From Myxococcus fulvus (GTDB taxonomy: Bacteria; Myxococcota; Myxococcia; Myxococcales; Myxococcaceae): a stretch of 64,000 nt of DNA. How positions within the stretch are numbered: position 1 is the stretch's first letter; every line of letters begins with the position of its first letter. Where the stretch lies: NCBI RefSeq assembly GCF_900111765.1, contig NZ_FOIB01000008.1:466647-530646 (forward strand), in the 5' to 3' direction. Positions 1 to 8,584 of the stretch are shown piece after piece. The notes beneath the pieces were generated by a model, which ran no database searches, was not told where the DNA came from, and saw only the letters and a list, made by a program, of their open reading frames with translations. The translations under genes were made by a program, and so were the position numbers.

Positions 1-1321
1 GCTGGAAGAGTTCGCCGTCATGCCGGCTCCCTCGCTCGTGGACCCTGAAGCCTCCCGTCGACACGTCACGGACCGTGGCGAGCGACGTCTGGAGACACTC
101 CTCGCGAGAGGACTCGAAAAGGGGCTGGGTGCACGCGTTGTCGGCGTGGAGGCCCGTGAAGCTGAGCTCGAGAGAAGTTGGGAGGCAGCGCGAGGTTCCC
201 TCCACGTCCTTCCGGAATCGGCACTCCATTCCCACCTGGGTGTCTAACAGTGCTGTGGGTATCATCGCCGAATGGGCCAGGTTCAATCCTCGGACCGTGA
301 GTCGTCCATGGGTCGCCATGTCGATTGGGATGGCTTCGGGCCAGGTCTGGGCGGGGACTTCCTCTCCGGCGCGCACGTAGCAGGGGAACGCGAGAGCCGT
401 GGGTTGGCAATTCCCATCCGCTTGCTGGAAATGGGTTTGGGTGAGCCGTTCCACGACAGAGAGGACGTGGATTCGAGTGGTGCATTGCTTTGATTCGAAA
501 TGCACCGCGAGGCGCGGAAGTGTGCAGGACGGGGAATGATAGGCGGGTTCGGTACAGGTCTCGTTCGCCCAGATGGACGGCGTAGGGCCCGACGCCGTCT
601 GATTATTGAGCGGGAGAGGAAGGCATCGGGAGACGTCATCGCTCGCGAGGCCCGCGAGACAGGGGAGGTCGTGCTCGGTGGCTCGGAGGTGGTCGAAGTG
701 AGAGGAGCCGTCTTCGCCCTCGATGAAAACAGTCGCGATGCCGGGGCCTGCGTGCCGCTCACGGAGCTCGCCGCGGACGAAAGTCCCCGCGGGGACCTCG
801 GGGCCTACGCGAAAAGCTGTGACTCCATTGGAGATGGGGCGCTGCACACAAGCTCCGTCCTGTTTCCTGGTGTGAACCGTGCCGGTGAAGTGCTCACCTC
901 GGGTGAAGAATCGAGGGAGTCCATCGTGTAGTGCGGAGCGTATGGAGATGAAGGGCGAGGCATCTCCCGTGCTGGAGGTGAGCCAGAGTTGCTGCGAGCA
1001 GTCCGCATCGGCGTAGAAGTCACCCGTCTCCCCGACGCGGAGGAGGAGGCCTTGCGGTGCGACACCGCTGATGCAGTAGTAGGCTCCATCGGGGGCGGCC
1101 TTGGTCCAATCACAGACGGCACCACGCGTCTGGTCGAAGAGGTTTCCGGGCCAGCGCAGGCCGTCGCGGGTGGTCGTGACCTCGAATCGCAGACGTGAGC
1201 CGCTGCGGAAGAAGTCCTCGGTGCTTGGAGGCCCACTCGGCGCGGAGTTCCCCGGTGTCGCTCCGCCGCATCCGGCCATCCAGAGGATGACCAGGGCCCA
1301 TGTCATGAGGATTCCGCGCAT
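1..1321 (-). CDS. Putative secreted lipoprotein, 3' part beyond window
   Basis: Open reading frame of about 440 codons without a stop, running off the left edge, so the C-terminus is missing. The N-terminus reads MRGILMTWALVILWMAGC: a short basic n-region, a hydrophobic core and a lipobox-like MAGC, so Cys18 would be the lipidated residue. Beyond a Gly/Ser/Pro stretch the protein holds many spaced cysteines (for example ACTKAA-like CDW, YYC, DADC, QDGAC and EHDLPC segments), which suits disulfides in the periplasm or on the cell surface. A GGGAG ribosome site precedes the ATG. No family is recognised. The frame has the strong third-position GC bias of its neighbours and no competing frame stays open as long. 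Confidence 0.72.
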   Translation of the reverse strand, partial: MRGILMTWALVILWMAGCGGATPGNSAPSGPPSTEDFFRSGSRLRFEVTTTRDGLRWPGNLFDQTRGAVCDWTKAAPDGAYYCISGVAPQGLLLRVGETGDFYADADCSQQLWLTSSTGDASPFISIRSALHDGLPRFFTRGEHFTGTVHTRKQDGACVQRPISNGVTAFRVGPEVPAGTFVRGELRERHAGPGIATVFIEGEDGSSHFDHLRATEHDLPCLAGLASDDVSRCLPLPLNNQTASGPTPSIWANETCTEPAYHSPSCTLPRLAVHFESKQCTTRIHVLSVVERLTQTHFQQADGNCQPTALAFPCYVRAGEEVPAQTWPEAIPIDMATHGRLTVRGLNLAHSAMIPTALLDTQVGMECRFRKDVEGTSRCLPTSLELSFTGLHADNACTQPLFESSREECLQTSLATVRDVSTGGFRVHERGSRHDGELFQ

Positions 1322-1505
1322 GCCGTCTCCCTCTCGCTGTGCAGGGGCACACAGGATGTCGTCCTGGCGCCCGTCGGGATTCGCTGAGTAGCAGGCAGGG
1401 AAGGGCGGGAGTGTCAGCGGTTTGTAACCGGATGGCCAGACGGCGGGTCCGCAAGGGTTGTATGTCTTGAATGACGACGGGCGCCGCGAAGCCCACGAAC
1501 GACAA

Positions 1506-1536
1506 CGGCCCGGCTCCCTGGGAGGGAACCGGGCCG
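1506..1536 (-). terminator. Hairpin downstream of the outer-membrane barrel gene
   Basis: A 13-base stem CGGCCCGGCTCCC / GGGAACCGGGCCG with one G-T wobble and a 5-base loop lies about 20 bases past the stop of the leftward barrel gene. There is no T-run after it, so it may be a weak or Rho-assisted terminator. It separates the envelope operon from the lipoprotein gene to its left. The rest of 1322-1558 shows nothing firm. Confidence 0.5.
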
Positions 1537-1558
1537 CGTGTCTCACTTCAAGCCAGTC

Positions 1559-3091
1559 CTAGAAGCGCGCCTGCAGCAGCGTGTTGAAGCCCAGCGCGTG
1601 CGGCTTCTCGAACGTCGGCTGCGCGACGCCCGTGATGTCGTCGCGGAACGTGGTCCGGTTGGTGTCGTACGTGTAGTAGACCTCGCCGACCGCCGCGACG
1701 GAGTCGGACAAATCCCAGCGGAACGTCGCCTTCGCCGAGTAGATGGGCTCCGCCTCGCACGAGCCAGAGCCACCGCACGTCTCCGGCAGGATGCTCAGCA
1801 TGTTCACGTCACGCACCACCACCGTGCGCGTCCCCGCCAGGCTCGGCGGTGTGTCGTTGCCACCCAGCAGCGGGGTAGGGCTGCGGAACGACGCCGGCCG
1901 CTGCACGCCCACGATGAAGCCCGGGGTGAAGTGAAGCTCGGGCAGGTGGTAGTCCGCGCCCAGCGCCAGGAACATCTCCGGGTTCAGCTTCGTGCCCTCG
2001 GGGAAGTCCTGGAACGGGGGGAAGCCCGGCACGTCGAACTGGATGAACGAGAGGCTGCGGTACAGACCCAGCAGGCTCATGCGCAGGAGGCCCAGCTTCG
2101 CGCGCGCCTGCAGCGCCAGCGCCGTGGCGCCCTGCGGCTGCGTCGCACCGAACGTGTCCGGCTTCTCCAGCGTCTGGGACAGGTAGCTGCCCTCGAGTGA
2201 CACGGAGTAGGACAGGCCACCCGGGTACTGCTCGGGCGCGAAGAACCGCTCGTAGATCTCCGGGTCGTTCTTGTAGAGCCGGAAGTCCACGCTCGTGCCG
2301 ACCGGCACGCCCACGTGGTAGACGACCTGACCGGACACGCCGGCCGCGTTCACCGGCGCCTCCACGCCCAGCGTGGCGAGACCCGGCACCAGACCCTTCT
2401 GGAAGTAGCCACCGCCCGCCTCGACGCGCAGCGTGTCCAGGATGTCCCAGCCCGCGCCCGCCATCACACCGTAGAGCGTCTCCTCCTCGAGGATGAGCTC
2501 GTTCTGCACCAGCGCCGTCTTGCCGCCGACGTACGCGTACCACCGGTCCCGCGTGATCTGCAGCTTCGCGCCGGGCACGCCGTTGGTCGCCGAGCGCGTG
2601 GTGAACGCGCCGCTGCCACCCCAGGAGATGCGGTACGCATAGCCCAGACGGAAGCGATCCGCGGACACCGGGAAGCCCACCAGCGAGATGCCTTCCTTCT
2701 CACCCCAGCCCGGCGGCTGGTAGTTGAGCCGGATGTAGCTGGAGTTGTCCTGGATGGCCACCTGACCACTGGGGCGCTCGAGCACCAGCAGCGTCAGGGC
2801 CGCCTCCGTGGTCAGTCCCTCGAAGAAGGCGGGCGCCTTCTTGTAGAGCACCACGTTCGAGAGCGACTCGAAGCCGGAGAACCGGGTGTTGAAGTTGTCG
2901 TAGAACTGGGTGTTCTGATTGCCCGCGCCGAACCGCGCATTGGGGCTGTTGGGCGTCGTCTCACCCGAACCCGCAAGCACGTTGTCGTCCGCGAAGACGA
3001 ACGACAGACGCGTGTCCACGAAGTCACTGGCCCAGGCGGGCGCACTCAAGGAGATAAGCCCCGACAGGGCCAGCTTCTGCAGCGTTTTCAA
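1559..3091 (-). CDS. Putative outer-membrane beta-barrel protein (TTG start)
   Basis: About 510 residues. The frame could be opened at 3166, but that would put a long non-signal segment first. A TTG at 3091 preceded by GAGAGG gives a clean signal peptide (LKTLQKLALSGLISLSAPAWA, cleavage after AWA), so this start is preferred. The mature protein is rich in alternating polar and aromatic stretches with repeated Gly/Tyr turns and ends in ARF; a C-terminal Phe is the usual signal for outer-membrane barrel assembly by BAM. It lies 79 bases downstream of a lipoprotein gene on the same strand, probably in one transcript with the two lipoproteins before it. No specific porin family is recognised; the function is unknown. 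Confidence 0.75.
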   Translation of the reverse strand: MKTLQKLALSGLISLSAPAWASDFVDTRLSFVFADDNVLAGSGETTPNSPNARFGAGNQNTQFYDNFNTRFSGFESLSNVVLYKKAPAFFEGLTTEAALTLLVLERPSGQVAIQDNSSYIRLNYQPPGWGEKEGISLVGFPVSADRFRLGYAYRISWGGSGAFTTRSATNGVPGAKLQITRDRWYAYVGGKTALVQNELILEEETLYGVMAGAGWDILDTLRVEAGGGYFQKGLVPGLATLGVEAPVNAAGVSGQVVYHVGVPVGTSVDFRLYKNDPEIYERFFAPEQYPGGLSYSVSLEGSYLSQTLEKPDTFGATQPQGATALALQARAKLGLLRMSLLGLYRSLSFIQFDVPGFPPFQDFPEGTKLNPEMFLALGADYHLPELHFTPGFIVGVQRPASFRSPTPLLGGNDTPPSLAGTRTVVVRDVNMLSILPETCGGSGSCEAEPIYSAKATFRWDLSDSVAAVGEVYYTYDTNRTTFRDDITGVAQPTFEKPHALGFNTLLQARF

Positions 3092-3170
3092 TGTCCCTCT
3101 CCACGGAGCGCCCGCTTGGAACGCTCCTCCCTGCGCCCCGGTGGAACCGGGGCACGAGCTCGTCAAAAGT

Positions 3171-5177
3171 CTAAGGATTCACGCAAGGCTTGATGGGCTT
3201 CGGGCACTCCAGCCCCGGGCCGGGATAGCAGCAGAGGTCGTCCTGGTTCCGAGGCAGGATGATCCACCGAGGCCGCGCCGCGCTCACGTGGCGCATGTGG
3301 CCCACGATGTCGAAGGTGGCCTCGTGCAAGAGCTTGCACTGCCGGGCCAGCTCCGCGTCCGGGTCCTGCTCGTTGCAGTTGACCACCAGGTCGGGGACGG
3401 CGTCCTTCGTCACCAGGTTGATGCGCGCCCTCGGGTGCTGGCTCACCGTGCAGCGGGCCGCGCCGTTGGCCGCGTCCGCCACGGAGACCCACACCACCAT
3501 CTGGTTGTCGTCCATCAGGTGCTCCAGGCGGGTGGCCGCGGGCAGCGCCACGTTGCTCGCGGGGCCCGGGGCGCTCGTGCCGCCGAAGCGCACGTTCGTC
3601 GCCTTGTCACACCAGATGTTGAGCGTCACGCCGATGCTGTAGGTGTTGGTCGAACGCGTCCAGGCCTCGGTGGCGGGGGCCACCGGCGGCACGGCGTTGA
3701 TCGTGTGCAGCCGGCCGGCCACGGAGTTGTCCAGCCCCGCCTCCGGCGCGCCCATGGGGACCATCTCCACCACGAACTGGCCGAAGCTGTCGTAGGTGTT
3801 CTTCTCCGCGCAGACCTGGTTGCGGTACTGGCCCAGGCCCAGCGTGCAGTCGACGTTGCACTGACGCTCGGGGACGTCCGGGTCATTGGGCGTGTCCGCG
3901 CCACAGGCGCCGAAAACGCCGTTGCGGGCGTCCGGGCAGAAGAAGGGCACGGTGCCGTTGCCGTTGGCGTCGCAGTTGCGGAACACCGTGGGGAACTTCA
4001 CCCGGCGCACCTTCACCAGCGAGGACTCCAGGCCCTCCATCTTGTAGTTGCCGTAGCTGTAGCCGCACATCACGTCCGTGATGTAGGGCGAGCCGCTGAA
4101 GCCACACAGCCGGCCGTTGATCTCCGTCGGGGGCGCCAGGGCCAGGTACTTGTTCCACTCCGACTGCGGCAGCAGTCGGACCTTCTCGCGGATGCTCCAC
4201 GACGGGAAGGTGAGCTGCGTGGTGGCGGTGAACTCCTGCACCGAGCCCGCGATGGACCAGAGCAGGTCGCCCGTGTCCAGGCCCTCCGGGTAGGAGTAGT
4301 TGTAGATGTAGATGGAGTTGAAGCGGCCCGGGAAGTAACCAGAGGGCTCCGCCGTCTGGGTGTTCGCGCCGGGGATGCTGCCCTCACGCACGCGGCAGGC
4401 CGTCAGGTCCGTCACGAAGAAGCCGCTGGGGTCCATGCCCGTCACCAGCAGCGTCACCGGCTGGTTGTGGTTCGGATCATCCGGCTCGCAGTTCTGCAGG
4501 AGGGGAGAGCCCGCCTCCGGCGAGCGGCCGATGCGCATGAACGTGCCGGCGTACGCGGTGAGCTGGTCGCTGTTCTGCGGCACCTGCACCGTGGAGATGG
4601 TCGGCTCCTCGAAGAACACCGAGCGCGACAGGCCCGTGGCCGCGGTGCGCTGGGCGGGCTCCACCGGGAGCTCGCCGTCGACGACGGCGCCATCCGCGTA
4701 GTCGACCTCGACCGGATCATCCTCGACCCACACGTGGGCCTCACCGTAGAGCTGGGAGGAGCGCACGGTGCCCGAGCCCACGCCATTGGTCAGCTGCACC
4801 CAGCGGTAGCGGTAGGGGCCCGTCAGGTTGCCGGGGACGGTGCGGAAGGACACCGGGCCGTTGAACGACTCCATGGGCTGGCCCTTCACGTCCAGCGCCT
4901 GGATGTCGATGTCCACGTCCACCGCGCTGCGGGGCATGGAGAGCCGACAATCCTTCGTGCCGCGAAGCTCCAGCGGAACCGCCGCCTGGCTGCCTCCGCC
5001 GTGGGCGGCGGCACAGGTGTCCACCACCGGCACGGCCGTGCGCGGGTTGGAGTCCGCGACGTAGAAGCCCTTCACCGTCACCTTGAACGAGGAGAGGCCG
5101 GTGGGCTGGGGCGTCTCGTCGGTGTAACAGCCCGCGGCGGCGAGGGCCACCGCCGACAGGAACGCGAATCGCTTCAT
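3171..5177 (-). CDS. Large Cys-rich putative lipoprotein, unknown function
   Basis: 668 residues starting MKRFAFLSAVALAAAGC: signal peptide with lipobox AAGC, lipidated Cys17, then a Thr/Pro stretch. The body holds many Cys residues, a DANGNGT segment resembling a calcium-binding loop, and long regions without a recognised domain. The start ATG overlaps the stop of the upstream nucleotidase gene (ATGA), which implies translational coupling and suggests the two lipoproteins work together on the cell surface or in the periplasm. The outer-membrane barrel follows 79 bases downstream. No reliable family assignment; extracellular location is inferred from the lipobox. Confidence 0.8.
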   Translation of the reverse strand: MKRFAFLSAVALAAAGCYTDETPQPTGLSSFKVTVKGFYVADSNPRTAVPVVDTCAAAHGGGSQAAVPLELRGTKDCRLSMPRSAVDVDIDIQALDVKGQPMESFNGPVSFRTVPGNLTGPYRYRWVQLTNGVGSGTVRSSQLYGEAHVWVEDDPVEVDYADGAVVDGELPVEPAQRTAATGLSRSVFFEEPTISTVQVPQNSDQLTAYAGTFMRIGRSPEAGSPLLQNCEPDDPNHNQPVTLLVTGMDPSGFFVTDLTACRVREGSIPGANTQTAEPSGYFPGRFNSIYIYNYSYPEGLDTGDLLWSIAGSVQEFTATTQLTFPSWSIREKVRLLPQSEWNKYLALAPPTEINGRLCGFSGSPYITDVMCGYSYGNYKMEGLESSLVKVRRVKFPTVFRNCDANGNGTVPFFCPDARNGVFGACGADTPNDPDVPERQCNVDCTLGLGQYRNQVCAEKNTYDSFGQFVVEMVPMGAPEAGLDNSVAGRLHTINAVPPVAPATEAWTRSTNTYSIGVTLNIWCDKATNVRFGGTSAPGPASNVALPAATRLEHLMDDNQMVVWVSVADAANGAARCTVSQHPRARINLVTKDAVPDLVVNCNEQDPDAELARQCKLLHEATFDIVGHMRHVSAARPRWIILPRNQDDLCCYPGPGLECPKPIKPCVNP

Positions 5178-7687
5178 TGCTCCACCCTCCGGCCGATACG
5201 GCCGTCATCCACCGCGTCGGCGATGGGCATCGCCGTCGGGTTGTCACAGAAGTTGCGAAGCTGCTGGGTCACCGTGCCGCAGACAGGGTTGCTGCCGCTG
5301 ATGATCTCCCGGCAGTCACACCGGCCGGTGAACGGACCGGGCGACACCGCGCAGGCGGCCATGGCCTCTTCGGGCTCGTCCACGTCGGGGATGTTGCAGC
5401 CCGCGGGATTGTAGCCGCGGGCGGCCAGGTCTCCGCAGGTGCAGGTTCCCACCTGCTTGCCGGAGATACAGGCCGCGCGAGCCTGGTCCGGGTTGGTCAC
5501 CGTGTCCACGCCACAGCCCGACGGATCGAACCCATTGCGCAGCAGGTCACCGCACGTGCAGCTTCCGACGCGCACCTCCAGCTCGTTCTTGTAGTCCTGC
5601 ATCTCGCGGCACGCGGCGCGCAGTCGGTCGTTGACCACCCACTTGCCGTTCACGAGATTGCCGCAGCTCTGCGCACCCTGCTTGTTGCCGCGCGTCTCGT
5701 AGCCCGCGTTGATGTCGTCGCAGGTGCAGAAGTCCTGCATGTAGCCGATGAGCGAGTCACGCAGAGAGATGCCCGTCTCCTGGCGCGTGGTGTTGCGCTT
5801 GAGCACGTTGAAGCCCGAGCCGCCCTTCGCGATGTAGTCGTTCACCGCCACGCGGTAGGTGCCGAAGGGGTTGAGCGGCTCGGGGCCCACCGAGATGTCC
5901 GTGCCGGGATTCGCGTAGCAGCGGCCCCGGTCCGAGGAGCTGCTCTCGTCCTGGATGCACTGCCAGGGCGCGTGGCCCGTGCGGTCCTGGGCGGGACAGT
6001 CGGCGCCCTTCAGCGCCAGGTTGCAGGGGGTGCGCAGGTCGTTGATCTGCACCTGGGCACAGTCCATGGTGAACTTCGCGCCGGAGATCTGCGCCTGGCT
6101 GACGCAGCCACGCTCGGCGGAGCGCTCGGCGACGAAGTTGAACATCTCCTGCATCTCCTTGCCGGAGAGGTACATGATGTTGATGGTGTTCTCGAACGGG
6201 AACACGTTGAACATCGACTCCTGGGTGATGACGCCCGCGTAGAGGTTGTCGCGGATGCCCAGCGAGTTGGTGAGCGCCATCTGCGCGTCGACGCGGCGAC
6301 GCTTGCGCATCGAGTCCGCGGCGATGTTGCCCAGCGGCGAGTCACCACCCGTGGAGTTGTTCCGGCGCGTCACGTCCGTGGGCGCGTACGAGAAGATGTT
6401 GGTGAGCTGCAGCCGCATGTCCATGCCGATGATGTAGGGCTGGAGCAGGTGCGTCGTCTGGCGGTCCTCCTGGGCCTCGCAGGCCTCCATGGCCGCGCGG
6501 ACCTCGGGGGTCTGGATGAACTGGCCATCCTCCCAGAAGATGTTCGGGTCATACCGGTACTTGCGCATGGCCTCGTCGCACCAGAGCCGGTCGAGCGGGA
6601 ACACGCGATAGTCCTGGCTGACGACCTCGCCGCCTTCGCCGGCGCCGAGCTCCGTCGGCATCTTCACGACCAGCTCCAGCCGGCCCACGTACTTGGCGAA
6701 CGCGCCGGAGTGCGAGAGCACCACCTTGCGGCCGCTGGGGTCGGCGAGCAGCTGCGGCGGGTTGAGCACCACGTGCAGGTGGCCGCCCATCACCACGTCC
6801 ACGCCGCTGACGCCCGGAATCTGGACCCGGACCACCGACTTGTCGTTGCCCTCGGGGCCGAACCACTCGAGCACCTGCCAGGGGTTCTTCTCGCGGCGGA
6901 TGAAGGAGCGGGCGCGGCCGTACTCGTAATAGGCCTCGTAGCCCTGGATGACGTCCTGGTCCTCAGTGAGGCCCAGGTGGCTGACGATGACGATGAGGTC
7001 GGAGACCGGCCGCAGCAGGTCCACGTACGCGCGCACCACCTCGTTCTGCTCCAGCGGCGTCACCTGGAGGCTGTTGCCGCCCTCGACGATGGAGTTGAGC
7101 GAGGAGATGTTCGCCATGCCGAGGATGGCGACGCGCAGGCCCTTCACGTTGCGGATGGTGTACGGCGCGGCCTCCAGCGCCGTCTCGTTGCTGCCGTTCT
7201 GCCGCCAGTCGTTCCAGTTGTAGTTGGCGGCGAGCAGCGGGAACGAGGCGAACTGCTTGGCCTGGTTGGTGAAGTTCAGCGCGCCCGCGTCGAACTCGTG
7301 GTTGCCGATGACCGCGGCGTCCAGCCGGGCCTGCGACAGGAAGCGGAACTCCACCTCACCGTTGTTGAGGTTGAAGATGGGCGCGCCCTGGAAGCAGTCG
7401 CCCGAGTCGACGTGCAGCACCCGCTCACCCCTGGAGCGCTCGCGCTTGAGCACCGCGGCCATGCGCGTGGCGCCACCGAACGGACCGGCCTCCGGGATGA
7501 GTCCCAGGTCCTGGTCCGTCTTCAGCGGCGCGAAGTCGTAGGGGATGAGGCGTGAGTGGATGTCCGAGGTATGAAGGAGCGTCAGCCGCACCTCCTGCCC
7601 CTCGAGGTTGTAGTCCTGGCCTTCCACGACTGGCATGCATGAGGCCGAGACCAGGGCGCAGAAGAGGCCGAGCAGGAGGCGACGCAT
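5174..7687 (-). CDS. 5'-nucleotidase/metallophosphatase-family lipoprotein with Cys-rich tail
   Basis: 837 residues. The N-terminus MRRLLLGLFCALVSASC looks like a lipoprotein signal with Cys17. The calcineurin-like two-metal site is complete: D42-x-H44 (TSDIH), GD near residue 96 (DSGDCFQG), GNHE-F-D near 127, and GGHLH near 301. A 5'-nucleotidase C-terminal domain follows (about 420-630), with the substrate-stacking region including YIAKGGSGFNVL. Members hydrolyse nucleotides or other phosphoesters outside the cytoplasm. Residues about 649-837 are unusual: four Cys-rich repeats (CTCDD, CTCGDL, CTCGDL, CDCRE, each followed by Gly/Pro and further cysteines). The start lacks a clear ribosome site. 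The coding region up to 8407 in this frame is antisense to the Nudix gene and was left out. First gene of the envelope operon. Confidence 0.88.
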   Translation of the reverse strand: MRRLLLGLFCALVSASCMPVVEGQDYNLEGQEVRLTLLHTSDIHSRLIPYDFAPLKTDQDLGLIPEAGPFGGATRMAAVLKRERSRGERVLHVDSGDCFQGAPIFNLNNGEVEFRFLSQARLDAAVIGNHEFDAGALNFTNQAKQFASFPLLAANYNWNDWRQNGSNETALEAAPYTIRNVKGLRVAILGMANISSLNSIVEGGNSLQVTPLEQNEVVRAYVDLLRPVSDLIVIVSHLGLTEDQDVIQGYEAYYEYGRARSFIRREKNPWQVLEWFGPEGNDKSVVRVQIPGVSGVDVVMGGHLHVVLNPPQLLADPSGRKVVLSHSGAFAKYVGRLELVVKMPTELGAGEGGEVVSQDYRVFPLDRLWCDEAMRKYRYDPNIFWEDGQFIQTPEVRAAMEACEAQEDRQTTHLLQPYIIGMDMRLQLTNIFSYAPTDVTRRNNSTGGDSPLGNIAADSMRKRRRVDAQMALTNSLGIRDNLYAGVITQESMFNVFPFENTINIMYLSGKEMQEMFNFVAERSAERGCVSQAQISGAKFTMDCAQVQINDLRTPCNLALKGADCPAQDRTGHAPWQCIQDESSSSDRGRCYANPGTDISVGPEPLNPFGTYRVAVNDYIAKGGSGFNVLKRNTTRQETGISLRDSLIGYMQDFCTCDDINAGYETRGNKQGAQSCGNLVNGKWVVNDRLRAACREMQDYKNELEVRVGSCTCGDLLRNGFDPSGCGVDTVTNPDQARAACISGKQVGTCTCGDLAARGYNPAGCNIPDVDEPEEAMAACAVSPGPFTGRCDCREIISGSNPVCGTVTQQLRNFCDNPTAMPIADAVDDGRIGRRVEQ

Positions 7688-7828
7688 CAGGAGATTCCGT
7701 GTTTCGGTAGGACGTCGGGAGTAAAGCGGGCGCAAGGTACGGTATCGGACACGGGCGGGCAAGCAACGCCGCCATGGCATTCGTACAGTCCCCCTATTCA
7801 GGGTCCCCTTCACGGAGAGCAAGCAGAC

Positions 7829-8509
7829 ATGCGGCAGCGTCATTCCAGTGTGACTGACATCGAGATCATCGAGGATTTCTCGTCTACGGCGCGCTGCGAC
7901 GAAGGCTTTCTCCGAGTGAAGCGGCTGCGGTGTCGCAACCGACGCGCGGATGGCTCCTCGTCGTCCGTGTACCGCGTGGACGTGGTGGACCGCCCCCGGT
8001 TGGATGCCGTGGCGGTGCTCGTCTATCGACGCGGTGCGGCGGGGCTCGAGGTCCTGACGCGGATGAACCTCCGGCCCGCAGCGTACTTCCGGAAGGATCA
8101 GCGCGACGCGATGACGGTACCCGACCCGGGCACGGGCTACCTGCGCGTGGAGGAGATCGTCGCGGGGCTGCTCGAGCCCGAGGACAAGGGCGAGGAGGGC
8201 CTGAAGAAGCGCGCGGCGGCGGAGGTCCACGAGGAGGCGGGCTATCCGGTGCGGCCCGAGGACATCCAGCTGCTGGGCGGCTCGTTCTTCCTGGCGCCGG
8301 GCATCCTGTCGGAGAAGGTCTTCCCCGCGGCGGTGGACGTCACGGACGTGTCGCAGGAGGAGCCGGAGGGAGACGGCTCGCCCCTGGAGGAGGGGACGCA
8401 ATTGCACTGGCGCCCGTTGCAGGAGGTGCTGGAGGCGTGCCGGCGCGGAGACATCCCGGACGCGAAGACGGAGGTGGCGCTCACGAGGTTGCTCGCCCGA
8501 TTGGGATGA
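7829..8509 (+). CDS. Nudix hydrolase-like protein with a divergent Nudix box
   Basis: 226 residues, divergent from the nucleotidase operon across a 141-base gap; a GGAG lies upstream of the ATG. The fold matches Nudix enzymes that cleave nucleoside diphosphates linked to another group, of the ADP-ribose or GDP-sugar type. The box reads AEVHEEAGY, keeping the metal-binding EE pair and the Glu before the x7 spacer, but the usual first Gly is Pro and the RE Arg is Ala. Segments GLEVLTRMNLRPA and GSFFLAPGILSEKV are typical of the substrate-binding parts of ADP-ribose pyrophosphatase relatives. It may be active with altered kinetics or specificity. Substrate unknown. Confidence 0.8.
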   Translation: MRQRHSSVTDIEIIEDFSSTARCDEGFLRVKRLRCRNRRADGSSSSVYRVDVVDRPRLDAVAVLVYRRGAAGLEVLTRMNLRPAAYFRKDQRDAMTVPDPGTGYLRVEEIVAGLLEPEDKGEEGLKKRAAAEVHEEAGYPVRPEDIQLLGGSFFLAPGILSEKVFPAAVDVTDVSQEEPEGDGSPLEEGTQLHWRPLQEVLEACRRGDIPDAKTEVALTRLLARLG

Positions 8510-8584
8510 GCACGGAGTTTCTCAGGGGGCGGCGGCCGGGGTAGGGTGCGCGGCGTTTTCGCACTCCACTGCCGAGGTCGCTGC

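Noticed and set aside
1424..1445. Sigma-54-like sequence on the minus strand
   Set aside because: TGGCC is present but the -12 element reads TTAC rather than TTGC.
2919..5414. 831-residue plus-strand open frame
   Set aside because: Antisense to the signal-peptide lipoprotein; composition is His/Arg/Val/Ala shadow.
5177..7555. 792-residue plus-strand open frame
   Set aside because: Antisense to the nucleotidase, whose catalytic motifs are complete on the minus strand.
7688..8407. N-terminal extension of the nucleotidase frame to 8407
   Set aside because: It overlaps the Nudix gene antisense and would place the lipoprotein signal in the middle of the protein.
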